Part shown: piece after piece, positions 1 to 8,641 of the stretch
Layout of the letters: the number at the start of each line of letters is the position of its first letter
How positions within the stretch are numbered: the first letter of the stretch is position 1
Origin: Streptomyces monashensis
Lineage (GTDB): Bacteria > Actinomycetota > Actinomycetes > Streptomycetales > Streptomycetaceae
Direction: 5' to 3'
Assembly: GCF_001866665.1 (NCBI RefSeq)
Contig: NZ_MLYO01000018.1
Coordinates: 124,001-188,000 of the forward strand
Length of the DNA: 64,000 nucleotides
Program-made: the position numbers and the translations under genes
Notes under the pieces: generated by a model
What the model was told of the DNA's origin: nothing
The model's input: the letters and a program-made list of their open reading frames with translations, nothing else
The model's database searches: none

Positions 1-136
1 GGTCCTGGTCGTAGGCGTCCTGGAGGTACATGTCCGCCGCGTGCTGCGGCGGTACCTGGCCGGGCTCCGGCGGCGTCTCGGGGTAGCCCGAGCCGGCCGC
101 GCCCTGGCCGCGATCACCGTCGTACGGCGCGTTCAT
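1..136 (-). CDS. murJ: MurJ/MviN-like lipid II flippase, N-terminal fragment
   Basis: The gene reads on the minus strand from an ATG at 136 and runs off the left edge, so only 45 codons are seen. They encode a hydrophilic Gly/Pro/Gln-rich tail beginning MNAPYDGDRGQG, as found ahead of the membrane domain in streptomycete MurJ. No transmembrane segment lies inside the window. The call rests on position: in actinobacteria murJ (lipid II flippase for peptidoglycan export) follows a DUF6049 gene and cca. The start lies 45 bp after the upstream DUF6049 stop, so the two are probably co-transcribed. The name is inferred from context; the open frame itself is clear. Confidence 0.6.
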   Translation of the reverse strand, partial: MNAPYDGDRGQGAAGSGYPETPPEPGQVPPQHAADMYLQDAYDQD

Positions 137-181
137 GCTTACCCCACCTCATCGTCCCGGGCCCACCGGCCACGACATCGC

Positions 182-2563
182 TCAACGGTCCACTCTCTCA
201 CCCGTCCCGGACGGGTCGGCGTTTTCCGGAGCGGTGTCCGGCGCAGGGTCACTCGGCTGCTCCGGGTCGCCCGCCCTCGTGGCGGGGCCGGAATCACCGG
301 GTTCCTGCGGGAGACGATCCGAGGGCGCGTCGGGGTTCCCGGGTCCGTCGCCGGCCTCCCCTGCCGCGTCCGGCCCGTCCTCGTCGGCCTGCCGGGCGGC
401 CGCGCGCTTGCGCTGGGTGTACATACGGAATCCCGCGAGGACGAGGAGCAGCACGCCGCCGCCGATGACCAGCATCACGGTGGGCGTGACCTCGGTGACC
501 TTCACGTCGAAGCTGACGGCGTCGCCGTACTCCTGGCCGTCCTCGGTGTACAGCTGGGCGACGACCGTGACCCGGCCGTTGGCGTTGGCCGCGGTGGCGA
601 ACTTCACGGACTGGCTGTGCCCGCCGGAGATCTCCACCGGCTGTTCGGAGTAGGCCTTGCCGCCGATCTTCAGACGCGTGGGGTTGGACGAGGTGAGGCG
701 CAGGATCAGGTGGCCGACGGGCTGGACGAGATTGTTCTGGACGGTTACCGGGATCGTGGCGCTGCGGCCGGAGAGCTTGGTCTCCGACTTGTCGATCAGT
801 TTGACCTGGGCGGCCAGATCGTCGAGCCATCCCTCCACGCCGCCGCGGAAGCTGTCCGCGTCCCCGCTCCTGCCACGCCACGACGTGGACATCTCACGGT
901 TTATGGCCCGCCCGAAGGGCGTGACGACGCGGGAACGGTCGGTGAGGACCACCTGGAAGTTGTCGAGCTCGTCCTGGGTGCGCGCGATCTGCTGGAACGC
1001 CGACACAGGCAGTTCCTGCTTGCGCAGCGAGGACGGGTAGGACTGCGTGGAGGGGATCTGCGTGGTGGCGTTCGGGTCCGGCTTGGCCTTCGCCGCCGAG
1101 GTGAGGTCCTGGGACTGTGACCAGGTCGCACCGTCGAGCGCCTTCAGCGCCGTCGCCATAGCCTGGGCCTGGCTCGCCGTGGGCATCCGCTGCGGGGCGA
1201 CGACGATGCTGCGCTGCTCGTCGGTCTGGGCGTTCACCTCAAGGCTCTGTGCCAGGAACTGCTGCACGGCCAGCGTCGAGGTGTCGGCCTTGGTCAGGTC
1301 GCCCTCGAAGGCCGTGGACAGCCGGGCGTCGGAGACCACCGCGGTGGTGCCGCCGCCGACCGGGCGGGCGGCGGAGGGCGTGTACGACAGCCCGGCGGTC
1401 TCCTGGAGGCTGTCGCTGCGGGCGATCACCCGGTCGGCTCCCGCGGACGTCGCGACCTTCATGATCGACGGGTCCACGGCGCCCTCAGCCGGCCAGGCGA
1501 AGTCCGTGCTCGGTGTGACGTGAAGCACGGTCTTGACGGTGGTGGCGGCCACGTCGGTAGCGTCCTTGAGGTGGCTGAGCGAGCCGGTGACGCTGGTGCC
1601 GTTGTGCGCGAGGGACGCCAGATCCGGGTCGCCGAACGGCAGCGCTACAACCTCCTTGCCCGCCACCGCGTTCTGGAGGTCCGCCAGCCACTGCTTGGCG
1701 ACCGCTTGGTGTGCCTTCGGGCCGGGTGTGGTCGTGCCGTTGCCCCCGGGGAGCCGGTAGTTGCCGGTCGCCATCGCGTCCACGGAGGCCAGCAGGTCTG
1801 GGTCGATCACCCAGGTGACGTCGAGATCTTTGCCGAGATCCACCATCTGGGCCAGCCGGCCGCCCGGAGCCAGCTCCTTGACCAGGTCGTCGTTGAGGAA
1901 CACCGGCGTCTGCAGTTCGCCGGCGCCCGTCTTGGCCGTCATGTGGACCGTGGAGATCAGCGGCCACAGGAGCGTCGTCTTCGTCTTGGTGCCGGCGTCG
2001 GACGGCTGCCACGGCAGGAATGTCTGCTGGACGCCGAGCACCTGGTCCCAGGGCTGGGCGGGGGTCTGGCCGGACAGGGAGACCCCGAATTCGTAGACAC
2101 CGTCCGCGCCGAGGTCGAGCTTGTTCACCGGGACGGAGATGCTGAAGTGCTCGGCGACGCCCGGGTCCAGCTTGGCGAACTTCTCCACGTACTTCCCGCC
2201 GACCTCGGCCCCGGTGGCACTCAGCGGGTCGGCGGAGTGCTGGGCGATGCTGTCGATCTCCGAGCGGGTGGTCACCATGGGGCCTACCCGCAGGCCCACG
2301 TGGGCATCGGTGACGGACTGCTTGCCGTTGTTGGTGACCGTGCCGGACACGGTCAGCGTGTCGCTGTCGCTGGGGGCGCTCGGGGTGAGCGTGTCCAGGG
2401 CGACGGACACCGTGCCCGAGGAAGCGGCCTGGGCGGGCGCAGCGACGGGCAGCTGGAGCAGACCGGCCAGCAGCGGCGCTCCGGCGAGCAGCGCTCCGGC
2501 GCGCCGCACCCAGCGGCGGGCAGGGGAGGCACTGGTTGCCTGGAAGTCAGCCGCCTCGGCCAC
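182..2563 (-). CDS. DUF6049-like secreted, C-terminally membrane-anchored protein
   Basis: Encodes about 793 residues. The N-terminus has a signal peptide: basic RRWVRR, a hydrophobic core, and an AQA cleavage site near residue 46. A single transmembrane segment (around VMLVIGGGVLLLVLAGF) lies near residue 700, followed by a basic stop-transfer stretch and an acidic Pro/Asp/Gly-rich tail of about 80 residues. The long middle part is predicted to be extracytoplasmic. A GTG at 2563 with GAGGGA upstream places the signal peptide at the true N-terminus; an in-frame ATG at 2773 would add 70 non-signal-like residues. The family has no established reaction. Its fixed position between cca and murJ suggests a role in envelope assembly, which is inference. 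Confidence 0.85.
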   Translation of the reverse strand: MAEAADFQATSASPARRWVRRAGALLAGAPLLAGLLQLPVAAPAQAASSGTVSVALDTLTPSAPSDSDTLTVSGTVTNNGKQSVTDAHVGLRVGPMVTTRSEIDSIAQHSADPLSATGAEVGGKYVEKFAKLDPGVAEHFSISVPVNKLDLGADGVYEFGVSLSGQTPAQPWDQVLGVQQTFLPWQPSDAGTKTKTTLLWPLISTVHMTAKTGAGELQTPVFLNDDLVKELAPGGRLAQMVDLGKDLDVTWVIDPDLLASVDAMATGNYRLPGGNGTTTPGPKAHQAVAKQWLADLQNAVAGKEVVALPFGDPDLASLAHNGTSVTGSLSHLKDATDVAATTVKTVLHVTPSTDFAWPAEGAVDPSIMKVATSAGADRVIARSDSLQETAGLSYTPSAARPVGGGTTAVVSDARLSTAFEGDLTKADTSTLAVQQFLAQSLEVNAQTDEQRSIVVAPQRMPTASQAQAMATALKALDGATWSQSQDLTSAAKAKPDPNATTQIPSTQSYPSSLRKQELPVSAFQQIARTQDELDNFQVVLTDRSRVVTPFGRAINREMSTSWRGRSGDADSFRGGVEGWLDDLAAQVKLIDKSETKLSGRSATIPVTVQNNLVQPVGHLILRLTSSNPTRLKIGGKAYSEQPVEISGGHSQSVKFATAANANGRVTVVAQLYTEDGQEYGDAVSFDVKVTEVTPTVMLVIGGGVLLLVLAGFRMYTQRKRAAARQADEDGPDAAGEAGDGPGNPDAPSDRLPQEPGDSGPATRAGDPEQPSDPAPDTAPENADPSGTGERVDR

Positions 2564-2858
2564 GCTCGCCCGTCCCTCGTCGTCAGTGGTCGTCGGAATG
2601 TGCGTCCACGCATGGTAACGAGGCGTGGAGAGCGGAAGTGCCGCGGTGCCCGTCACAAGATCGAAGAACTCCGGCGACCTGTCCTCTATATCCAGTATCG
2701 AGTGGACAGCTTCTGAACGCCGCAAGAGTGGTCCTTGCGCAGGTATGCCGGAAGCTGTCCGGGCCGCTTTCACCGGTCGGTCCTGCGATCTTCACCGGGG
2801 CGCCCCTGGATGAAATCGAGGACCCCCCTGGTCGCCGGGGCACGTACCCTCTTCTGTT
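2564..2858. other. Divergent intergenic region between the DUF6049 gene and cca
   Basis: This 295-bp stretch separates two divergent genes and must hold both promoters. On the plus strand a TACCCT hexamer at 2845-2850 lies 8 nt before the cca GTG, with no Shine-Dalgarno sequence between. No repeat, hairpin or convincing small gene was seen. Confidence 0.5.
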
Positions 2859-4301
2859 GTGCCGAACCCCAACGAAGACACTCCCTCCGCCCTGAGCCAG
2901 GCGCAGCAGCGCGCGGTCGCCGAACTGCTGCGGGTGGCCCCCGTCGCCGACGATCTCGCCCGCCGATTCCAGGAAGCGGGGTTCTCCCTCGCCCTGGTCG
3001 GCGGGTCGGTGCGCGACGCGCTGCTCGGCCGGCTCGGCAACGACCTGGACTTCACCACCGACGCCCGCCCCGAGGACGTACTGAAGATCGTCCGGCCCTG
3101 GGCGGACGCCGTCTGGGAGGTGGGCATCGCCTTCGGCACGGTCGGTGCGCAGAAGGACGGCTACCAGATCGAGGTGACCACCTATCGGTCGGAGGCGTAC
3201 GACCGCACCTCGCGCAAGCCCGAGGTGTCGTACGGCGACTCCATCGAGGAGGACCTGGTCCGCCGGGACTTCACGGTCAACGCGATGGCCGTGGCGCTGC
3301 CACAGAAGGAGTTCGTCGACCCGCACGGCGGCCTGGAGGACCTGGCCGCACGGGTGCTGCGGACGCCGGGCACGCCCGAGGAGTCGTTCTCGGACGATCC
3401 GCTGCGGATGATGCGGGCCGCCCGCTTCGCCGCGCAGCTGGATTTCGCGGTCGCCCCCGAGGTCGTCGCCGCGATGACGGACATGGCCGAGCGTATCGAG
3501 ATCGTCTCGGCCGAGCGGGTCCGGGACGAGCTGAACAAGCTGATCCTCTCCGCGCACCCCCGCGAGGGCCTGGCCCTGCTCGTCGATACCGGGCTGGCCG
3601 ACCATGTGCTGCCCGAGCTGCCGGCGCTGCGCCTGGAGCGGGACGAGCACCACCGGCACAAGGACGTCTACGAGCACACGCTGATCGTCCTGGAGCAGGC
3701 GATCGCGCTGGAGCATGAGGGGCCCGATCTCACGCTCCGGCTTGCCGCTCTGCTGCACGACATCGGCAAGCCGCGCACCCGCCGCTTCGAGAAGGACGGC
3801 CGGGTCTCGTTCCACCATCACGAGGTGGTCGGCGCCAAGATGACCAAGAAGCGCATGGCTGCCCTGAAGTACTCCAATGAGCTGGTGAAGGACGTCTCGC
3901 GGCTGGTCGAGCTGCATCTGCGCTTCCACGGCTACGGCACCGGCGAGTGGACGGACTCCGCGGTCCGTCGCTATGTCCGTGATGCGGGACCGCTGCTGGA
4001 CCGTCTGCACAAGCTGACCCGATCGGACTGCACCACCCGTAACAAGCGGAAGGCGTCCGCGCTGTCCCGGGCCTACGACGGTCTCGAGGAGCGCATCGCC
4101 CAGCTTCAGAAGCAGGAGGAGCTGGACGCGATCCGCCCCGACCTGGACGGCAACCAGATCATGGAGATCCTGGGCGTCGGCCCTGGCCCGGCCATCGGCA
4201 AGGCGTACAAATACCTGCTGGAGCTGCGCCTGGACAACGGCCCGATGGAGCACGACGCGGCGGTGGCGGCGCTCAAGAAGTGGTGGATCGAGCAGGGCTG
4301 A
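2859..4301 (+). CDS. cca: CCA tRNA nucleotidyltransferase (class II, HD domain)
   Basis: Encodes 480 residues, the usual actinobacterial length. It adds or repairs the 3'-terminal CCA of tRNAs in the cytoplasm. The nucleotidyltransferase head shows GGSVRDALLG near residue 50 and the metal-binding pair in DLDFTTDA near residue 65. The RRDFTVNAMA motif follows near 150, and an HD-domain motif (LHDIGKP) lies near residue 305. The GTG at 2859 is the only start that keeps the N-terminus short. It lacks a Shine-Dalgarno and follows TACCCT by 8 nt, so the mRNA may be leaderless. The gene diverges from DUF6049-murJ, a conserved actinobacterial arrangement. Confidence 0.95.
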   Translation: MPNPNEDTPSALSQAQQRAVAELLRVAPVADDLARRFQEAGFSLALVGGSVRDALLGRLGNDLDFTTDARPEDVLKIVRPWADAVWEVGIAFGTVGAQKDGYQIEVTTYRSEAYDRTSRKPEVSYGDSIEEDLVRRDFTVNAMAVALPQKEFVDPHGGLEDLAARVLRTPGTPEESFSDDPLRMMRAARFAAQLDFAVAPEVVAAMTDMAERIEIVSAERVRDELNKLILSAHPREGLALLVDTGLADHVLPELPALRLERDEHHRHKDVYEHTLIVLEQAIALEHEGPDLTLRLAALLHDIGKPRTRRFEKDGRVSFHHHEVVGAKMTKKRMAALKYSNELVKDVSRLVELHLRFHGYGTGEWTDSAVRRYVRDAGPLLDRLHKLTRSDCTTRNKRKASALSRAYDGLEERIAQLQKQEELDAIRPDLDGNQIMEILGVGPGPAIGKAYKYLLELRLDNGPMEHDAAVAALKKWWIEQG

Positions 4302-4305
4302 GGGA

Positions 4306-4349
4306 GCCGTGCGGGGTCATGTTTCACGTGAAACATGACCCCGCACGGC
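4306..4349. terminator. 44-bp perfect palindrome centred on parS, 3' of cca
   Basis: The 22 bases at 4306-4327 are the exact reverse complement of 4328-4349, with a parS 14-mer at the centre. It lies 4 bp after the cca stop and could form a GC-rich hairpin in either transcript. A double role as terminator and ParB site is inferred. Confidence 0.65.
4321..4334. other. parS site (exact), ParB binding
   Basis: Exact GTTTCACGTGAAAC at the centre of the palindrome between cca and the LppU-like gene. The site family is the known Streptomyces ParB target near oriC. Confidence 0.93.
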
Positions 4350-4365
4350 CTTCGGAGAACGGTGT

Positions 4366-4395
4366 GGGGCGGTGTTTCACGTGAAACACCGCCCC
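4366..4395. terminator. 30-bp perfect palindrome centred on parS, 3' of the LppU-like gene
   Basis: The 15 bases at 4366-4380 are the exact reverse complement of 4381-4395, again with parS in the middle. It lies 17 bp beyond the stop of the minus-strand gene, so it could terminate that transcript. The termination role is inferred. Confidence 0.6.
4374..4387. other. parS site (exact), ParB binding
   Basis: Second exact GTTTCACGTGAAAC, 53 bp from the first (start to start), in the same convergent intergenic region. Confidence 0.93.
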
Positions 4396-4412
4396 TTCGC
4401 ACGTTCACGCGC

Positions 4413-4940
4413 TTACTTGTTGTCTCCCAGGCAGAGGACGAAGGAGTCGCTGCCTTCCTTCCACTCGATGGCCGCGGTCGTCCCCTGAACCGACTGGCAG
4501 GCGAGCATGGCCATGCTGGTGCTGCCGTCCTTCTTGAGCACCTTGTAGTCCGCCTTCGGGTCGCTGCAACCCAGCTTCTCGATCTTCGGGTCTTTGTCGC
4601 TTCCCTTGTTCGTCAGGCAGTCACCGACAGCCAGCTTCTGGGTGTCGTCGGGCTTGTTGAAGTACCAGCCGCCGACGATGACGATGAGGCCGACGACGCC
4701 GCCGATGATGCGGATGTACTGCCGGGCGCTGCGCTTCGGCCGCTGGGGAGGCACCGGCGCGTACGGCGCCATGCCCTGCTGGGGGAATCCGGGCTGGCCC
4801 GGCTGCTGCGGGTAGCCGCCCTGCGGCGGGTACGGCGCCTGAGGCTGGCCGCCCTGCGGCGGGTACGGCGCCTGGGGCTGGCCGTACGCCTGCTGGCCCT
4901 GTGCGAACGGGTTCTGGCCCTGGGGCGGCGGAGTCGTCAC
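4413..4940 (-). CDS. LppU/SCO3897-family membrane-anchored protein
   Basis: Encodes 175 residues. Residues 1-65 are rich in Pro, Gln and Gly and contain repeats of the type PQAPYPPQGG. A short basic stretch (RPKRSARQYIR) leads into one transmembrane helix at about 76-93, followed by a C-terminal domain of about 80 residues with four cysteines. Topology is probably Pro-rich tail inside, Cys-containing domain outside. The family name is recalled from streptomycete annotation and has no known activity. Two parS palindromes separate it from convergent cca. Confidence 0.8.
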   Translation of the reverse strand: MTTPPPQGQNPFAQGQQAYGQPQAPYPPQGGQPQAPYPPQGGYPQQPGQPGFPQQGMAPYAPVPPQRPKRSARQYIRIIGGVVGLIVIVGGWYFNKPDDTQKLAVGDCLTNKGSDKDPKIEKLGCSDPKADYKVLKKDGSTSMAMLACQSVQGTTAAIEWKEGSDSFVLCLGDNK

Positions 4941-5070
4941 GTGTGGGTCCCCCTATGAAGAAAGAGATGAGTGAGCAGCGCACATAAGTGGCGCGTAAGA
5001 CGCACGTAAGCTACCGGGCCGCATTGACACTCCTGTAGCCCAGGGGAACTCTGTGGCCCTGATGTGACAC

Positions 5071-6333
5071 TCACCGGCGTTCAAAGCGCCCCATAGCGAC
5101 AGCAACCGCTCCGTAGAGGAGAGCGACTGTGACGACCAGCGTCGCCGAGCGGCCGTCCGGGGGCAGCATCAGGGCAGCCACCCCGGCCGCCCCGACGAAG
5201 GCCACGTTGAACAGCACGTCGTACACGGAGAACACGCGTCCGCGGAAGCCGTCGTCCACCGAGGACTGCACGATCGTGTCCGTGGCGATCTTGGCGCCCT
5301 GGGTGATCAGGCCCAGCATGAAGGCGGCGACCAGGAGCGGCCAGATGGCGAAGGGCAGGCCGAGGGCCGGTACCAGCACTGCCGCCGCGGCGGAGCATGC
5401 CACGATCCAGCGACCGGGGCCGAGCCGTCCCGCCGCCACGGGGGTCACCACGGCCGCCGCGAAGAATCCCGCCCCTGAAACCGCGAGCACCAGCCCGAGC
5501 AGCCGCAGCCCCTCCTCGGGACTGCTGGAGAGGGCGTACCGGCAGAGCATGAGCAGCAGGACCAGCAGGGCGCCGTAGCAGAAGCGCATCAGCGTCATCG
5601 CGGCCAGTGCCCAGGCGGCTTCTCTGCGCCGGGGTGCGGCGAGGTGCCGGACGGCCGCCACCAGATCCCGTGCCGTGTCGGCCAGCGCGCTGCGCAGCCG
5701 TGGCCGTGCCGGATGCCGGTCGGGCCCGAGAAGTGCCCGGGGCAGACTCAGGGAGGTCAGGCCCGCACAGAGATAGAGGAGTGCGCCCAGCAGGACCACC
5801 GCGGCGTCGGAGTCCGACGCCACGAGCCGTACGGCGAAGGCCAGGCCGGCGCCTGCCGTCGCGGCGAGTGTTCCGGCCGTCGGGGAGATGGAGTTGGCCA
5901 GCACCAGGCGCTCGGTGTCCACCACGCGGGGCAGGGACGCGGACAGCCCGGCGAGGACGAAGCGGTTGACGGCCGTGACGCACAGCGCGGAGACATAGAA
6001 GAGCCAGTCCGGGACATGGCCGAGCATCAGCACGGCGGTGATCGCGGCCAGCAGCGAGCGCAGCAGATTGCCGTACACGAAGACCTGCCGGCGCCGCCAG
6101 CGGTCCAGCAGGACACCCGCGAACGGGCCGACCAGTGAATAGGGGAGCAGCAGCACGGCCATCGCCGAGGCGATCGCCGTGGCCGAGGTCTGTTTCTCCG
6201 GCGAGAAGACGACGTACGCGGCGAGCGCCACCTGATAGACGCCGTCGGCACCCTGGGAGAGCAGGCGGACGTACAGCAGGCGTCGGAAGTACCGAAGACA
6301 CAGCAGGACGCGCAGGTCACGCACGACGGGCAT
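5071..6333 (-). CDS. MFS transporter
   Basis: Encodes about 420 residues, mostly hydrophobic, with about 12 predicted membrane helices in two halves. A cytoplasmic loop with the sequence LLDRWRRRQV after the second helix fits the MFS loop 2-3 signature. The substrate is unknown. The ATG at 6333 (MPVVRDLR) has GAGG 9 nt upstream; an in-frame GTG at 6348 is an alternative. The gene lies 130 bp upstream of the LppU-like gene on the same strand and follows a hairpin after ino1, so it probably has its own promoter. Confidence 0.85.
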   Translation of the reverse strand: MPVVRDLRVLLCLRYFRRLLYVRLLSQGADGVYQVALAAYVVFSPEKQTSATAIASAMAVLLLPYSLVGPFAGVLLDRWRRRQVFVYGNLLRSLLAAITAVLMLGHVPDWLFYVSALCVTAVNRFVLAGLSASLPRVVDTERLVLANSISPTAGTLAATAGAGLAFAVRLVASDSDAAVVLLGALLYLCAGLTSLSLPRALLGPDRHPARPRLRSALADTARDLVAAVRHLAAPRRREAAWALAAMTLMRFCYGALLVLLLMLCRYALSSSPEEGLRLLGLVLAVSGAGFFAAAVVTPVAAGRLGPGRWIVACSAAAAVLVPALGLPFAIWPLLVAAFMLGLITQGAKIATDTIVQSSVDDGFRGRVFSVYDVLFNVAFVGAAGVAALMLPPDGRSATLVVTVALLYGAVAVAMGRFERR

Positions 6334-6355
6334 GCTGCCCAGCCTCACATATGCG

Positions 6356-6389
6356 GAAGGTCCCCGGGTCGGTAAACCCGGGGACCTTC
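6356..6389 (-). terminator. Hairpin terminator 3' of inositol-phosphate synthase
   Basis: Fourteen bases at 6356-6369 (GAAGGTCCCCGGGT) pair exactly with 6376-6389 around a 6-nt loop. It lies between the ino1 stop and the MFS start, both on the minus strand. Confidence 0.7.
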
Positions 6390-6435
6390 ACAGCCCTGGC
6401 AGGAGCGTTTGCGTGCGAGCGGTCGCGTCGGCGCT

Positions 6436-7518
6436 CTAGCGCTCGACCTCGCCGCGGATGAACTTCTCGACGTTCTCGCGGGCCTCGTCGTCGAAGTACT
6501 GGACCGGCGGGGACTTCATGAAGTACGAGGACGCCGACAGGATCGGGCCGCCGATGCCGCGGTCCTTGGCGATCTTCGCGGCCCGCAGGGCGTCGATGAT
6601 GACACCTGCGGAGTTCGGGGAGTCCCACACCTCGAGCTTGTACTCCAGGTTCAGCGGGACGTCACCGAAGGCGCGGCCCTCGAGGCGGACGTAGGCCCAC
6701 TTGCGGTCGTCCAGCCAGGCCACGTAGTCGGACGGGCCGATGTGGACGTTCTTCTCGCCGAGGTCCCGGTCGGGGATCTGGGAGGTGACGGCCTGCGTCT
6801 TGGAGATCTTCTTGGACTCCAGGCGCTCGCGTTCGAGCATGTTCTTGAAGTCCATGTTGCCGCCGACGTTCAGCTGCATGGTGCGGTCCAGGATGACACC
6901 GCGGTCCTCGAACAGCTTCGCCATGACGCGGTGCGTGATGGTGGCGCCGACCTGGGACTTGATGTCGTCACCGACGATCGGCACACCGGCCTCGGTGAAC
7001 TTGTCCGCCCACTCCTTGGTGCCGGCGATGAAGACCGGGAGGGCGTTGACGAAGGCGACCTTGGCGTCGATGGCGCACTGGGCGTAGAACTTCGCCGCGT
7101 CCTCGGAGCCCACGGGCAGGTAGCAGACCAGGACGTCGACCTGCTTGTCCTTCAGGATCTGAACGACGTCGACCGGCTCGGCCTCGGACTCCTCGATGGT
7201 CTGGCGGTAGTACTTGCCGAGGCCGTCGAGGGTGTGGCCGCGCTGGACGGTGACACCGGACGTGGGCACGTCGCAGATCTTGATGGTGTTGTTCTCGGAG
7301 GCGCCGATCGCGTCCGCGAGGTCGAGGCCGACCTTCTTGGCGTCGACGTCGAACGCGGCGACGAACTCGATGTCGCGCACGTGGTAGTCACCGAACTGCA
7401 CATGCATCAGGCCGGGGACCTTGGACGCCGCGTCGGCGTCCTTGTAGTACTCGACTCCCTGCACCAGCGACGCGGCGCAGTTGCCCACGCCGACGACGGC
7501 TACGCGAACCGAACCCAT
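6436..7518 (-). CDS. ino1: Inositol-3-phosphate synthase
   Basis: Encodes 360 residues, the actinobacterial length. It converts glucose 6-phosphate to 1L-myo-inositol 1-phosphate using NAD, the first step to phosphatidylinositol and mycothiol. The N-terminus [18 protein letters not shown] is the dinucleotide-binding loop, and the [20 protein letters not shown] stretch and the GNMDFKNM region are typical. The ATG at 7518 has GGGAG upstream; longer in-frame starts lack family similarity. It lies 43 bp downstream of padR on the same strand, so the two are probably one operon controlled by the PadR protein. Confidence 0.95.
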   Translation of the reverse strand: MGSVRVAVVGVGNCAASLVQGVEYYKDADAASKVPGLMHVQFGDYHVRDIEFVAAFDVDAKKVGLDLADAIGASENNTIKICDVPTSGVTVQRGHTLDGLGKYYRQTIEESEAEPVDVVQILKDKQVDVLVCYLPVGSEDAAKFYAQCAIDAKVAFVNALPVFIAGTKEWADKFTEAGVPIVGDDIKSQVGATITHRVMAKLFEDRGVILDRTMQLNVGGNMDFKNMLERERLESKKISKTQAVTSQIPDRDLGEKNVHIGPSDYVAWLDDRKWAYVRLEGRAFGDVPLNLEYKLEVWDSPNSAGVIIDALRAAKIAKDRGIGGPILSASSYFMKSPPVQYFDDEARENVEKFIRGEVER

Positions 7519-7561
7519 TCCGGTTGCTCCCTGTGTGTACGAGTGAGGCCCTGACTGGGAC

Positions 7562-8245
7562 TCACGTGGCGGTGTCGCCGGGCGTATCCGTCCGGGGGGT
7601 GTCCCCGGCACGGGGCAGGCCGCCCGTCGATCCAGTGGTGGTGTCCTGCGGAGCGGCTCCCCGGGACGTGGAACCCTTCAGGTCCCGCCCCGCCCGCTCG
7701 CTCTCGATGAGCTCGTTCAGCCAGCGCACTTCGCGCTCCACGGACTCCATCCCGTGGCGCTGGAGCTCAAGTGTGTAGTCGTCGAGGCGCTCCCGCGTGC
7801 GCGCCAGGGAGGCGCGCATCTTCTCCAGGCGCTCCTCCAGGCGGCTGCGCCGACCTTCCAGCACGCGCATGCGCACATCGCGCGACGTCTGCCCGAAGAA
7901 GGCGAACCGTGCGGCGAAGTGCTCGTCCTCGTAGGCGTCGGGGCCGGTCTGCGAGAGCAGCTCCTCGAAGTGTTCCTTCCCCTCCGCCGTCAGCCGATAG
8001 ACGATCTTGGCGCGGCGTCCGGCGAGCGGAGCGGTGAGCGCGTCCTCATGGGTGTTGCCCGGTTCCTCGATCAACCAGCCGCTCGCGACCAGCGTCTTGA
8101 GGCACGGATACAGGGTCCCGTAGCTGAACGCACGGAACACCCCAAGGGACGTGTTGAGGCGTTTGCGCAGCTCGTAGCCGTGCATTGGGGACTCGCGCAG
8201 CAGGCCGAGCACGGCGAACTCGAGGATGCCGGAACGTCGGCTCAT
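7562..8245 (-). CDS. PadR-family transcriptional regulator
   Basis: Encodes 227 residues. The N-terminal winged helix ([20 protein letters not shown], then [19 protein letters not shown]) is the PadR HTH_11 fold. A C-terminal helical region rich in Arg/Glu (about residues 110-185) should mediate dimerisation, and the last 35 residues are disordered. The ATG at 8245 has GAGGAGG 5 nt upstream. A perfect inverted repeat at 8318-8340 is a likely autoregulatory operator. The padR-ino1 pairing recurs in mycobacteria, so inositol supply is a plausible target, though this is inferred. Confidence 0.9.
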   Translation of the reverse strand: MSRRSGILEFAVLGLLRESPMHGYELRKRLNTSLGVFRAFSYGTLYPCLKTLVASGWLIEEPGNTHEDALTAPLAGRRAKIVYRLTAEGKEHFEELLSQTGPDAYEDEHFAARFAFFGQTSRDVRMRVLEGRRSRLEERLEKMRASLARTRERLDDYTLELQRHGMESVEREVRWLNELIESERAGRDLKGSTSRGAAPQDTTTGSTGGLPRAGDTPRTDTPGDTAT

Positions 8246-8641
8246 CGTCGCCTCCTCTCGGTCCCGCAGCTCGCTCCCGCGGGTCTCGCAGTGCCTCTCA
8301 GCATCTTTATCTCGCGCTGATGTATCGACTCGATACATCATGACGATAGAACGGCCTTCGGCAGGCGACAAGAGGGACGACGGTGAACGGGATCACATCA
8401 CCGATTCATCCGATGCAGGTTGCCTGTTTTGGGGTGAACTTCAGGGCTCAGCGGGTTTTGGCGGTGCGTAGTCTGTGCGGCATGCACATCGCCGGGAACC
8501 GAGTGACGTCTGGGGAGCGTCGTCGTCCCCGGTGCGGTACGGGTGAATGCAGGACCGACCACATCCGTACTCCGGGGGGACCGGAAACCAGCCGCCGTTC
8601 CAGGCGCGCACGGGTGCGCCTGCCCGAGGAGTAATCGTTCG
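8246..8641. other. Divergent intergenic region padR / PBP
   Basis: This 396-bp region holds the padR promoter with its inverted repeat at 8318-8340 and, toward the right, the PBP promoter. A TAGTCT hexamer near 8468 is one -10 candidate for the plus strand. No further gene with streptomycete codon bias was seen. Confidence 0.45.
8318..8340. promoter_or_regulatory. Probable PadR operator
   Basis: An 11-bp perfect inverted repeat (TGATGTATCGA, one-base spacer, TCGATACATCA) 73 bp upstream of padR. PadR proteins are known to bind ATGT...ACAT-type repeats, so autoregulation is likely. Confidence 0.7.

Noticed and set aside
2583..4253. 556-codon antisense frame opposite cca
   Set aside because: Covers the CCA enzyme with all catalytic motifs on the other strand; composition is typical of a shadow frame.
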